From Myxococcus dinghuensis (GTDB lineage: Bacteria > Myxococcota > Myxococcia > Myxococcales > Myxococcaceae): a stretch of DNA of 64,000 nt. Positions 1-12,095 of this stretch are shown here, piece by piece. How positions within the stretch are numbered: the first letter of the stretch is position 1; each line of letters begins with the position of its first letter. Under the pieces are notes generated by a model. It made no database searches. It was not told where the DNA came from and worked only from the letters and a program-made list of their open reading frames with translations. The stretch spans positions 301,418 through 365,417 of the forward strand of contig NZ_JAKCFB010000006.1 of the NCBI RefSeq assembly GCF_024198235.1, in the 5' to 3' direction. Both the position numbers and the translations under genes were made by a program.

Positions 1-257
1 AACACCGTGGCGCCCACGAGCGCCTCGGCCTCCGTCCGGGAGTCCACGCCCACGAAGGCGACGATGTCCTCCTTGGGGGTGGGACGCAGGGATTCCACTT
101 CCAGATCCCGCTCCTCGCCCGAGCGCGTGCGCACGCGGACCCGGTCGACCGTGCCGAGCGTCTCCGAGGCGGGATCGAACGGACGCACGGCCAGCTCACC
201 GCGCAACCCATGCGCGCGGGAGACGAAGCCGAGCTCCAACAGGGGGCGCTGCGTCAC
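1..257 (-). CDS. rimM: RimM, 16S rRNA processing protein (N-terminal part, runs off the left edge)
   Basis: RimM is a 30S-subunit maturation factor that binds ribosomal protein S19. The visible N-terminus, read from a GTG at 257, contains LLELGFVSRAHGLRGELAVR, the conserved RimM start with the G-x-R-G-E/x signature. The GTG overlaps the khpA stop codon by four bases (GTGA), so the two are translationally coupled. About 85 codons are visible and the gene continues beyond base 1. The order rpsP-khpA-rimM is the classic ribosomal maturation operon, in which trmD and rplS normally follow; they would lie outside the window. Confidence 0.9.
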   Translation of the reverse strand, partial: MTQRPLLELGFVSRAHGLRGELAVRPFDPASETLGTVDRVRVRTRSGEERDLEVESLRPTPKEDIVAFVGVDSRTEAEALVGATV

Positions 258-538
258 CGGGAAGAATCCGGGGACGCGGCAGGCGACGGACTGGCTGGAC
301 CGCGCCGGTCGTCGAGGATCTCCAGCCGGACCTTCTGCCCCGCCTTCTGCGCAGCGGCGTTGAGCAGTGTCCGGAGGGCATTCACCGTGCGCCCGTCACG
401 GCCGATGACCTTGCCGACGTCCTCGGGGGCGACCTTCAGCTCGAAGAGCCGGGCACCGTCCACGTCGGACATGCGCAGGCCGACCTGGTCCGGTTGGTCG
501 ACCAGGGCCCGCGCCAGATACGTGAGGAGTTGCTCCAC
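254..538 (-). CDS. khpA: KhpA-type single KH-domain RNA-binding protein
   Basis: This 94-residue protein consists of one KH domain. The GxxG loop is visible as VIGRDGRT near residues 43-50 and the fold continues through RTLLNAAAQKAGQKVRLEI. KhpA proteins bind RNA and often act with KhpB. The start is a GTG at 538, 29 bases after the rpsP stop, and the stop overlaps the rimM start. The last 15 residues are Pro/Ser/Ala-rich and look disordered. Its place between rpsP and rimM is the usual one for this family, which supports the call. Confidence 0.9.
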   Translation of the reverse strand: MEQLLTYLARALVDQPDQVGLRMSDVDGARLFELKVAPEDVGKVIGRDGRTVNALRTLLNAAAQKAGQKVRLEILDDRRGPASPSPAASPDSSR

Positions 539-567
539 GTCCGCTCAGTACAGGAGACGGGCGCGGA

Positions 568-831
568 TCAGGCCGCGGGAGTGGTCTTCGGCTGCTTCGA
601 GGCGACCTTGATGAGGTCCGCCACGGTCTCGGAAGGCGTCGCGCCCGTCTTCAGCCAGTAGTTCAGCCGGTCCTCGTTGAACTCCACCTTCGGCGGGGTC
701 AGGTTCGGGTCGTACGCACCCACCGCCTCGATGAACTTGCCGTCCCGGGGGTTCCGGGAGTCGGTGGCAACCACGTGGTAGTACGGCTTCTTCTTGGCGC
801 CCGCGCGGGCAAGACGGAGGACAACGGCCAT
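568..831 (-). CDS. rpsP: 30S ribosomal protein S16
   Basis: Small-subunit protein bS16, needed for 30S assembly. The sequence begins MAVVLRLARAGAKKKPYYHVV and contains DSRNPRDGKFIEAVGAYDPN, both diagnostic. I chose the ATG at 831 rather than the in-frame ATG at 843, because TTGGAG lies six bases upstream of 831 and S16 proteins start at this point. The result is 87 residues, a normal length. It heads the rpsP-khpA-rimM operon. Confidence 0.95.
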   Translation of the reverse strand: MAVVLRLARAGAKKKPYYHVVATDSRNPRDGKFIEAVGAYDPNLTPPKVEFNEDRLNYWLKTGATPSETVADLIKVASKQPKTTPAA

Positions 832-920
832 GGAGTGCTCCAACGAACAAGTAACGACGATGGAAACGGGGTGGCGCTCTTAACGCCGCTCCCGCTGGAT
901 TGTCAAGGAAGCTCGGGACC

Positions 921-2054
921 TTATGTCGTGCTCTCCGCGACCTGCTCCCCGCGGTTGGCGAGCTGGCCACAAGCACCGGCGATGTCCCGGCCCCGGTTCC
1001 GGCGGATGTAGGCGGCCACGTGGCCGTCGGAGAGGATGGCCCGGAACTGCTCCGCCCGCTCCTCCGCGGTGGTCTGGAACCCCAACCCGGGGTTCTCGTT
1101 GTAGGGAATCAGGTTGACCTTCACCGGAATTCCCTTCAGCAGCTGGATGAGGCGGTGGGCGTCCTCGTCGGTGTCGTTGAAGCCCTGGATGAGGACGTAC
1201 TCGAAGGTGATGCGCCGGCCCTGGCGCAGGGGGAACTTGCGGCACGCGTCGAGCAACGCGGCGATGTTCCACTTGCGGTTGACGGGCATCGTCTTGCTGC
1301 GCTGCTCGTCCGTGCTGGCGTTGAGGGAGATGGCCAGCTTCACGTCGGTCTCCTTGCCGAAGCGCTCGATCATGGGGACGAGGCCGACGGTGGAGACGGT
1401 GATGTGCCGGTGGCTGAAGTTGGGCCCGTCCTCGGACTGGAGGATGGCGAGGGCCGTCTTCAGGTTCTCGAAGTTGTGGAGCGGCTCGCCCATGCCCATG
1501 AACACGAGGTTCGACAGCGGGCGGAGCGTCTCGTGGCCCTCGTTCTTGCGGACCTCGCGGTTGACGGCGTGGACCTGGGCGACGATCTCGCTGGGCGTCA
1601 GGTTGCGCTTGAGGCCCATGGTGCCCGTCATGCAGAAGCCGCAGGCCATGGCGCAGCCCACCTGGGTGGACACGCACAGCGTCCGGCGATCCTCGGAAGG
1701 CATGTAGACGGATTCGATGTAGCGGCCGTCGCGCGTCTTCCAACGGTACTTGATGGTGCCGTCGGTGCTGCGCAGCTCCACGTCCTTCACCAGCGGGATG
1801 ATCTCCGCCGCCTGCTTGAGCTTCTCGCGCAGGACCTTGGACAGGTCCGTCATCTCGTCGAACGAGGTGGCGCCGCGCTGGTGCAGCCAGCGGTAGACCT
1901 GCGGGGCCCGGAACGCGCGCTCGCCGAGCTGCTCGGTGACGAAGCGGGTGAGCCCCTCCATGGACAGGCTGGCCACGTCCACGAGCTTCGCGGGCGCCGG
2001 CGCCGGCAGGGGCTCGGTGACGGGAAGGGAGGCGGTGGCGGGGGTCTCGGTCAT
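921..2054 (-). CDS. rlmN: RlmN, dual-specificity 23S rRNA/tRNA adenine-C2 methyltransferase
   Basis: Radical-SAM enzyme that methylates C2 of A2503 in 23S rRNA and A37 of some tRNAs. The CxxxCxxC iron-sulfur motif is seen as CAMACGFC (Cys134, 138, 141), followed by MTGTMGLKRNLTPSEI. The C-terminal GACGQLANRG carries the cysteine that becomes methylated during catalysis. The ATG at 2054 gives 377 residues; an in-frame ORF extends to 2192, but its extra 46 residues are low-complexity and unlike RlmN. The first ~25 residues are Ala/Pro-rich. Confidence 0.93.
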   Translation of the reverse strand: MTETPATASLPVTEPLPAPAPAKLVDVASLSMEGLTRFVTEQLGERAFRAPQVYRWLHQRGATSFDEMTDLSKVLREKLKQAAEIIPLVKDVELRSTDGTIKYRWKTRDGRYIESVYMPSEDRRTLCVSTQVGCAMACGFCMTGTMGLKRNLTPSEIVAQVHAVNREVRKNEGHETLRPLSNLVFMGMGEPLHNFENLKTALAILQSEDGPNFSHRHITVSTVGLVPMIERFGKETDVKLAISLNASTDEQRSKTMPVNRKWNIAALLDACRKFPLRQGRRITFEYVLIQGFNDTDEDAHRLIQLLKGIPVKVNLIPYNENPGLGFQTTAEERAEQFRAILSDGHVAAYIRRNRGRDIAGACGQLANRGEQVAESTT

Positions 2055-2230
2055 CGTCGTCGCGCTGTAAACGGTGGGCCTGGGGGCGTCCCTTCCCATA
2101 CCTGGGGCCGAGGTGTCAAAGGCGTCCCCGGCCGGCAGGTCGACTCGAACGCCCCTCCCCTGCCTGGACCGCCCGCCCGCCCGGCGAGCCACGATCGCGC
2201 GACCGTCGGCTCACCCAGCACCTCCGCCAC

Positions 2231-2608
2231 TCATTGCGTCGGCTCCGACAGAATGCTCACGGGAGGACGGACACACATCCGCTTCTCGAAGCCCGCCGGG
2301 GGCCCGTAGGGCACCTCCCTCCTCGGGAGTTCCTTGTTGCTGATGTAGGAGAGTCTCAACTCGACGGTCCTGAAGGGGCCGTGGTTCCTGACCTGCAGCC
2401 GCGTACCCGCCATCAGACCTCCCGCCGGAGAGCCAGGACAGGAGTCGTCCTCCTTGGCGAACTCGAGCGCCACATCCTCCCCCAGGACGAGCGTCTCGGC
2501 GGGGCCCGACACAAGCGCCTCGGCCCATTCACGGACGAACAACCCAGCTCCGAACCCCACCACGAAGACGACCCCGAAGCCGAGCGACACCATCAGCCGA
2601 CGACTCAC
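2231..2608 (-). CDS. Small membrane-anchored hypothetical protein
   Basis: 125 residues from a GTG at 2608, preceded by a strong GGAGGAGG ribosome-binding site; a longer frame to 3019 runs antisense through ndk and is not credible. The N-terminus (VSRRLMVSLGFGVVFVVGFGAGLFV) is one hydrophobic segment after positive charges, a signal anchor. The rest is soluble and contains a stretch that may form a small beta domain (GTRLQVRNHGPFRTVELRLSYISN). Two cysteines (in DSCPGS and RMCVR) could form a disulfide if exported. I do not recognise a family. It lies between ndk and rlmN on the same strand. Confidence 0.7.
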   Translation of the reverse strand: MSRRLMVSLGFGVVFVVGFGAGLFVREWAEALVSGPAETLVLGEDVALEFAKEDDSCPGSPAGGLMAGTRLQVRNHGPFRTVELRLSYISNKELPRREVPYGPPAGFEKRMCVRPPVSILSEPTQ

Positions 2609-2737
2609 GACACCTCCTCCGCCGCGCGCGCGGCCGGGTGTTCGCCATCTCAGGGGAAGCACACCCCGACGCGGCACCAGAATCGACGGCGACCCTAGCG
2701 CACCCCCCGTGCGACCAGGCCATCCGCCGAAACGACA

Positions 2738-2779
2738 ACGGCCCGGGCCAGCCCCTCGCGGGTGCCGACACCGGGCCGT
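2738..2779 (-). terminator. Candidate hairpin terminator after ndk
   Basis: ACGGCCCGG (2738-2746) pairs with CCGGGCCGT (2771-2779) across a 24-base loop that can itself fold. It sits about 30 bases beyond the ndk stop. No clear U-tract follows on the minus strand, so it may act only as a transcript-end stem. Confidence 0.45.
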
Positions 2780-2810
2780 CCGTCCAGGGCCGCGTGGGCG
2801 GCCCACCCGC

Positions 2811-3254
2811 CTACTTCTTGGCGGTGTACTCGTACGGCTGGATCTCCGTCTCGCGGAAGAAGTACGCGATCTCGATCTTCGCGTTCTCCAGGCTGTCGGA
2901 GCCGTGGACCGTGTTCTGGTCGATGCTGGTGGCGAAGTCCTTGCGGATGGTGCCCTCAGCGGCGTTCGCCGGGTTGGTCGCGCCCATGATGTCGCGGTTG
3001 GCGAGGACGGCGTTCTCACCCTCCAGCACCATCAGGACCACCGGGCCGGAGATCATGAACTGCACCAGGTCCTTGAAGAAGGGGCGGGCCTTGTGGACCG
3101 CGTAGAAGCCCTCGGCCTCCTTCTGGGACAGCTGCTGCAGCCGGATCGCGACCGGCTTCAGGCCCTTGTCCTCGAAGCGGGTGATGATCTTCCCGATGAC
3201 GCCCTTCTGCAGACCGTCCGGCTTGATGATGGACAGCGTACGCTCGATGGCCAT
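2811..3254 (-). CDS. ndk: Nucleoside diphosphate kinase
   Basis: Transfers the gamma-phosphate of ATP to other NDPs through a phosphohistidine. The catalytic histidine is His117 in [26 protein letters not shown] is the family signature, and Lys11 lies in IKPDG. At 147 residues it has normal length. It is the last gene of the sucC-sucD-ndk group (30 bases after sucD), a sensible link because succinyl-CoA synthetase makes NTP and is known in bacteria to cooperate with Ndk. Confidence 0.96.
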   Translation of the reverse strand: MAIERTLSIIKPDGLQKGVIGKIITRFEDKGLKPVAIRLQQLSQKEAEGFYAVHKARPFFKDLVQFMISGPVVLMVLEGENAVLANRDIMGATNPANAAEGTIRKDFATSIDQNTVHGSDSLENAKIEIAYFFRETEIQPYEYTAKK

Positions 3255-3284
3255 GTGACTGGCTCCTTGTTCCCTTGAGGGGTG

Positions 3285-4181
<897 letters not shown>

Positions 4182-4222
4182 GGCGCTCCTTCAGGAAAGT
4201 GTTGGCGATGAAGCGCGCCGGA

Positions 4223-5383
<1,161 letters not shown>

Positions 5384-5728
5384 CGAGGCTCCATGTGGAG
5401 ACGAGGGGGACGACCGCTTACAGGCGGCCAGCGCGTGCCCCTCATTGCGCAGAAAACAACGGATGGCAAGGCCGTTTGACCCGACCCCCACCGCGGTGCG
5501 GCAGGCGGTGGACAGCGGATAACCCTGGATGTCCGGGGAGATGAGCGCGCCTTCACCCCATCGTCACGAGGAGGAAACAGCGCCCGGGACGTCCAGCGGT
5601 CGAGTCGTGCGCCGCTCCCCTCCCCTGGCGACGCCCGGAGGCCCCGGGAACGGCGACGGCCCCGCCCACGTCCGGAAGAGGACGCGGAGACGGGGCCGCC
5701 TCGAAGCGAGCCGTGAGCGGGCGTGGGC
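5384..5728. other. 345-base gap between sdhB and sucC with a transcript-end hairpin
   Basis: No credible ORF was found here. The sdhB-proximal part contains an imperfect hairpin (5657-5698, listed separately). The remainder is the likely promoter and leader of sucC, but I see no convincing -35/-10 pair. Confidence 0.5.
5657..5698 (-). terminator. Hairpin after sdhAB
   Basis: CGGCCCCG (5657-5664) pairs with CGGGGCCG (5691-5698), and inside it CGTCC (5669-5673) pairs with GGACG (5680-5684) around a GGAAGA loop. It is 31 bases past the sdhB stop. It probably separates the sdhAB transcript from sucCD. Confidence 0.5.
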
Positions 5729-6535
5729 CTAGCCCGGACCGCCGTGGCTCTTCTTCTCCTCCTCCTGCGAGAAGAGGTCCTTGATGACGACCTTGGTCAC
5801 CTCGCGGTTCATCATCGCGATGGAGGTCGTGAGCGGGATCTCCTTCGGGCAGACCTTGACGCAGTTCTGCGCCTTGCCGCAGTCGGAGAGACCGCCGGGG
5901 CCCATGAGGGCGCGCACGCGCTCCTCGGCGTTCATCTTCCCCGTCGGGTTCATGTTGAACAGGCGGGCCTGGCTGATGGCCGCCGCGCCGACGAAGGAGT
6001 TGTCCATGGTCACCTGGGGGCAGGCCTCGAGGCAGCTTCCGCAGGTGATGCACGTGGAGAGCACGTACATCGTGGACTGGTCCACGGGCGACTGACGCGG
6101 GCCGGGGCCCAGGTTGTGCGTGCCGTCGATGGGCACCCAGCCCTTGACGCGCTTGAGCGCCTCGAACATGCGGTTGCGGTCCACCGCCAGGTCGCGGACG
6201 ACGGGGAACTTCGTCATCGGCTCCAGGGTGATGGGCTGCTCCAGCTTGTCGATGAGCGCCGAGCAGGCCATGCGCACGCGCCCGTTGATGTTCATGGCGC
6301 AGCTGCCGCAGACCTCCTCGAGGCACGCGGCGTCCCACACCACCGGCGGCACCTTCTTGCCGTCCGCGGTGACCGGGTTGCGCTGGATCTCCATCAGGCA
6401 CGAGATGACGTTGGCGCCCTTGCGATAGGGGACCTTGAACTCATCGTAGTGGCCCGGCTGGCTGGGATCGTCCTGCCGCCAGATGCGGAAGGTGATGGTC
6501 TGGGTACTGACGGCAGATGCCTGTGCGGTGTCCAT
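5729..6535 (-). CDS. sdhB: Succinate dehydrogenase iron-sulfur subunit
   Basis: Carries electrons from SdhA to the quinone site. The [2Fe-2S] cysteines appear in CLEEVCGSCAMN (Cys71, 76, 79) with Cys91 downstream, and the [4Fe-4S]/[3Fe-4S] ligands in CITCGSCLEACPQ and CGKAQNCVKVCPKEIP. 268 residues. It lies 80 bases downstream of sdhA. The C-terminus is rich in Glu/Lys. No membrane-anchor gene accompanies it (see findings). Confidence 0.95.
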   Translation of the reverse strand: MDTAQASAVSTQTITFRIWRQDDPSQPGHYDEFKVPYRKGANVISCLMEIQRNPVTADGKKVPPVVWDAACLEEVCGSCAMNINGRVRMACSALIDKLEQPITLEPMTKFPVVRDLAVDRNRMFEALKRVKGWVPIDGTHNLGPGPRQSPVDQSTMYVLSTCITCGSCLEACPQVTMDNSFVGAAAISQARLFNMNPTGKMNAEERVRALMGPGGLSDCGKAQNCVKVCPKEIPLTTSIAMMNREVTKVVIKDLFSQEEEKKSHGGPG

Positions 6536-6615
6536 GTGGCTCGACCCTTCACTTCCAAGTCAGTTTCGGCGGCCCGGACCTGCGCCCGGGCCCGCCCCAA
6601 GAACTCCCCGGCGAC

Positions 6616-8493
6616 TCACGCGTACCAGCGCGGCTCGGGCGACAACACGTCGGTCTTGACGTCCTCGTAGGAGATCTGCGGCCCCTGCTCCGCGTACTTC
6701 GCGATGGTCGTCTTCGCCCACTTGTCGTGGCGCTTCTGCCACTGCGCCATCCACTCCGGATCCTTGTTCGGGTCCTTCGTCTTGGGCTCGGGCAGCGAGA
6801 AGTCCGGCTTGTAGTGCGCGCCGCGGCTCTCGTCGCGCAGGAGCGCGCTGGTGGCGATGACCTCGCCCAGCTCCAGCATGTTCCACAGCTGGTTGGTGTA
6901 CGAGAGCGAGCGGTTGGAGGAGTTGCCCGTGTCGAGCACGTTCACGTTCTTCCAGCGGCCCTTGAGCTCGCGGATCTTCTCCACCGTCTTCTTCAACCGG
7001 TCGTTGTAGCGGACGACGGTGCAGTTCTCCGTCATCACGTCGCCCAGCTCCTTCGCCAGCCCGTACGGGTTCTCCGGGCCGTTCATCTTCTTGATGGTGG
7101 CGAAGCGGTCCTCCCAGTAGCGCTTGGCGTCCTGGAAGTACTTCTGCGGCATCGCCGCCGCGCTGGTCTCGTTGTTCTTGGCGAACGAGGTCATCGCCGG
7201 GCCGCCGATCATGCCCGAGTAGATGCACGACAGCAGGGAGTTGGCGCCCAGGCGGTTGGCGCCGTGGAACGCGTAGTCCGCCTCGCCCGCGGCGTACAGG
7301 CCCGGGATGTTGGTGGACTGGTTCTTCGGGCTGCCTTCCAGCGGGGTGTTGTCCTTGTTCGGCTCGAACGTCACGTACAGGCCGCCCATGGAGTAGTGCA
7401 TGCCCGGGAAGATGACCATCGGCGTGACGCGCGGGTCGTCTCCCACGAACTTCTCGTAGATCTCCATGACGCCCTTGATCTTGGCGTCCAGCGTCTTGGC
7501 CGGGATGTGCGTGACGTCCAGGTACACGCCGTCGCGCCCGCCGATGCCCATGCCCAGGTCGCGGCAGACCATGAAGATCTCGCGCGTGGCGACGTCGCGG
7601 GGGACCAGGTTCTTGTACTTGGGGTACTTCTCCTCGAGGAAGTACCAGCGCTCGCTCTCCGGGATGTCCCGGGGCCCGCGCGTGTCACCCTTCTTCCGGG
7701 GCACCCAGACGCGGCCACCCTCGCCGCGGACCGACTCGCTCATCAGGCGCAGCTTGTCCTCGCCCGGGATGGAGGTCGGGTGCACCTGGATGAACTCGCC
7801 GTTGGCGTAGATGGCGCCCTCCATGAAGGCGCGACCCGCGGCGGTGCCGGTGTTGATGATGGAGTTCGTCGAGCGGCCGAAGACGATGCCCGGGCCACCC
7901 GTGGCGAGGCACACGGCCTCCGCCGGGAAGGTGCGGATCTCCATGGTCCGCAGGTCCACGGCCACGCTGCCGATGCAGCGGCCGCTCTCGTCCTTCACCG
8001 TGCCGAGCCACTCCCAGTACTCGTACTTGGTGACCTTGCCCTCCGCCTCGTAGCGGCGCACCTGCTCGTCCAGCGCGTAGAGCAACTGCTGGCCCGTGGT
8101 CGCGCCCGCGAACGCGGTGCGGTGGTGGAGCGTGCCACCGAACCGGCGGAAGTCGAGCAGCCCTTCCGGCGTGCGGTTGAACGTCACGCCCATGCGGTCC
8201 AGCAGGTAGATGATGCTGGGGGCCGCGTAGCACATGCCCTTGACGGACACCTGCTCCGCCAGGAAGTCGCCGCCGCGCAGCGTGTCCTTGACGTGGATCT
8301 CCGGGCTGTCGCCCTCGCCCTTGGTGTTCACCGCACCATTGATGCCGCCCTGAGCGCAAACCGAGTGGGAGCGCTTCACCGGAACGAGCGAGAGCACATC
8401 CACCTGATGACCCGCCTCAGCGAGCTTGATCGTCGTCATCAGCCCCGCGAGACCGCCGCCCACCACCGTGAACCGCGCTGCTGCTGCCATCAT
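6616..8493 (-). CDS. sdhA: Succinate dehydrogenase flavoprotein subunit
   Basis: Oxidises succinate to fumarate. FAD-binding FTVVGGGLAGL is at the N-terminus; KRSHSVCAQGGINGAVN holds the histidine for covalent FAD, and HHRTAFAGATTGQQ is a substrate-site block. About 625 residues, with the long form and sequence style of the two-haem cytochrome b558-associated (type B) enzymes. I chose the ATG pair at 8493/8490, which follows AAGGAGA; the frame continues upstream to 8571 but that part is unlike SdhA. Confidence 0.94.
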   Translation of the reverse strand: MMAAAARFTVVGGGLAGLMTTIKLAEAGHQVDVLSLVPVKRSHSVCAQGGINGAVNTKGEGDSPEIHVKDTLRGGDFLAEQVSVKGMCYAAPSIIYLLDRMGVTFNRTPEGLLDFRRFGGTLHHRTAFAGATTGQQLLYALDEQVRRYEAEGKVTKYEYWEWLGTVKDESGRCIGSVAVDLRTMEIRTFPAEAVCLATGGPGIVFGRSTNSIINTGTAAGRAFMEGAIYANGEFIQVHPTSIPGEDKLRLMSESVRGEGGRVWVPRKKGDTRGPRDIPESERWYFLEEKYPKYKNLVPRDVATREIFMVCRDLGMGIGGRDGVYLDVTHIPAKTLDAKIKGVMEIYEKFVGDDPRVTPMVIFPGMHYSMGGLYVTFEPNKDNTPLEGSPKNQSTNIPGLYAAGEADYAFHGANRLGANSLLSCIYSGMIGGPAMTSFAKNNETSAAAMPQKYFQDAKRYWEDRFATIKKMNGPENPYGLAKELGDVMTENCTVVRYNDRLKKTVEKIRELKGRWKNVNVLDTGNSSNRSLSYTNQLWNMLELGEVIATSALLRDESRGAHYKPDFSLPEPKTKDPNKDPEWMAQWQKRHDKWAKTTIAKYAEQGPQISYEDVKTDVLSPEPRWYA

Positions 8494-8661
8494 CGTCTCC
8501 TTGACTGCCAGGATGCCGGACACACCTTCCATCGCCAGCGTGCCTCTCCGGACACGCCACGCTCCGGACATCCCTGTGCGAGTTCTACAGGCTAGTTAAC
8601 TTGGCGAAACAGCGCCGCAACCACGGCGCCTGGGGCGATAAGGCCGCGTCATTCGCGGCAT

Positions 8662-8707
8662 CAGACGCGGGGCCCGCCGGGCCATGCCGGCGGGCCGCCT
8701 GCGTCTG
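8662..8707 (-). terminator. Strong two-tier hairpin after mdh
   Basis: A perfect 10-bp stem, GGCCCGCCGG (8671-8680) with CCGGCGGGCC (8687-8696), around a six-base loop, extended by CAGACGC (8662-8668) pairing with GCGTCTG (8701-8707). It follows the mdh stop by about 30 bases and should separate icd-mdh from sdhAB. No long U-tract is visible. Confidence 0.6.
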
Positions 8708-8738
8708 GAAGGGAGTCCAGGACTCCCGGATCCACGGC

Positions 8739-11014
<2,276 letters not shown>

Positions 11015-11194
11015 GGACGTACTCCTGGAAGGTGTGACCGTGTAAGAAGGCGCGGGATAGTCGAGAACCCGCCCCCCTCCCGTCAAGGAGTTTGGCCACC
11101 CTTCCAGGTTGCAGGACTTATCGGACCCAGCGGCGAGACACGGACGGGCGAGGACCGCCCTGGCACCCGAGGGAACGACGCGTCGACGACGACG

Positions 11195-11758
11195 CTACCA
11201 GCTGGACAGCCCCGTCGAGGGCAGGCTCACGGTGATACACAGCCCGGAGCGCTCGTCACAGGACGCCACCAGCTCACCGCCCATCGCCTCCGCCAGCTCA
11301 CGCGCCCGCGCGAGCTGACGATGACGCGGGCCCGCCAGCACGGGTGAGAGGAGGGCCGTGTTCAACTCGCGCCCGGACAGCCGCGCGTCCGGGGTCCGCA
11401 CCGCGAAGCGCGGTCCCTCGTCACCGAAGTCGTCGGGGGGCTCGACCACGAACCGGACGCCCTGCCCTCCCGCGTGGTCCGCCGCGTGCGCCAGCAGGAG
11501 CAACATCACCTGCCCCGCGCGACGCCGGCTCACCCGCGCCACCGCCGCGTCATCCGGCAGGTCCAGCGTCACATCCACGCCGTGCAGCCGGTGCGTCGCG
11601 TCCAACAGCGCCCGGGCCTCGGTCGCCACGTTCCCCAGGTTCACCTGGAACGAATCCGGGCCCTCCACCAACTCCAGGGAAGGCACGCGCGCGGGCACCC
11701 GGACCGACTCCGCGCCCTCACTCGCCGTCACCCCTGGAATTTCCGCCGCTGCACGCAT
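11195..11758 (-). CDS. Degenerate histidine-kinase-type ATPase domain protein
   Basis: 187 residues resembling only the C-terminal catalytic (HATPase) half of a sensor kinase. RAGQVMLLLLAHAADHAG occupies the N-box position but lacks the asparagine. The C-terminus RARELAEAMGGELVASCDERSGLCITVSLP matches the last strand-helix-strand of such domains. There is no H-box, no transmembrane segment and no clear G1 box. It may bind a ligand or partner instead of ATP, or act as an anti-sigma-type or scaffold protein. It is divergent from the PilZ gene and could be functionally linked to it. Confidence 0.6.
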   Translation of the reverse strand: MRAAAEIPGVTASEGAESVRVPARVPSLELVEGPDSFQVNLGNVATEARALLDATHRLHGVDVTLDLPDDAAVARVSRRRAGQVMLLLLAHAADHAGGQGVRFVVEPPDDFGDEGPRFAVRTPDARLSGRELNTALLSPVLAGPRHRQLARARELAEAMGGELVASCDERSGLCITVSLPSTGLSSW

Positions 11759-11937
11759 CCCACACCTCGTCTCACCGACGACGTACGGTAGGTGACTCTA
11801 GTGGCTTCCCCCGACACGCTCCATTTCACTACGAGAAAGGGCCGAGGGCGTGATTGACTGCGAACATTACAGATACGCGACATCTTGGCCGTACTGTTGT
11901 CGTGTCCTGGGCATACACTTCGTGAAATTTGGAGAAG

Positions 11938-11952
11938 AACCCTGTCAGGGTT
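11938..11952. promoter_or_regulatory. 15-bp perfect palindrome, candidate operator
   Basis: AACCCTGTCAGGGTT is a perfect 7+1+7 inverted repeat. It lies 58 bases upstream of the -35 box of the PilZ-gene promoter and within the upstream region of the divergent ATPase-domain gene. The size and symmetry suit a dimeric HTH repressor or activator. The cognate protein is unknown. Confidence 0.45.
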
Positions 11953-12009
11953 GACCCAGTGTTCTAGATTCCCGCCTTGACGAAAACAGCAAGGCTGCAC
12001 AAATTCGAT

Positions 12010-12037
12010 TTGACTGTTCCTGCTGACTCCGTATGAT
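12010..12037 (+). promoter_or_regulatory. Sigma70-like promoter of the PilZ/diiron operon
   Basis: TTGACT (12010-12015) and TATGAT (12032-12037) are separated by 16 bases, each one mismatch from consensus. The -10 box overlaps two in-frame ATG codons (12033, 12036), which would then lie upstream of the transcript start near 12044. Confidence 0.6.
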
Positions 12038-12095
12038 GCGGACCCATAGCGAAACGCCGCCTACCGCCGCACCGCTGGAGCAGGGAGGAACTGTC

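Larger units (their letters stand above)
11759..12095. other. 337-base divergent intergenic region
   Basis: Between the ATPase-domain gene and the PilZ gene. It is noticeably less GC-rich than its surroundings. It holds a 15-bp perfect palindrome (11938-11952) and a sigma70-like promoter (12010-12037), both listed separately. No credible small ORF was seen. Confidence 0.6.

Noticed and set aside
6517..8595. 692-codon plus-strand ORF opposite sdhA
   Set aside because: Leu/Val/Ala/Arg-rich shadow; sdhA on the other strand has all its catalytic motifs.
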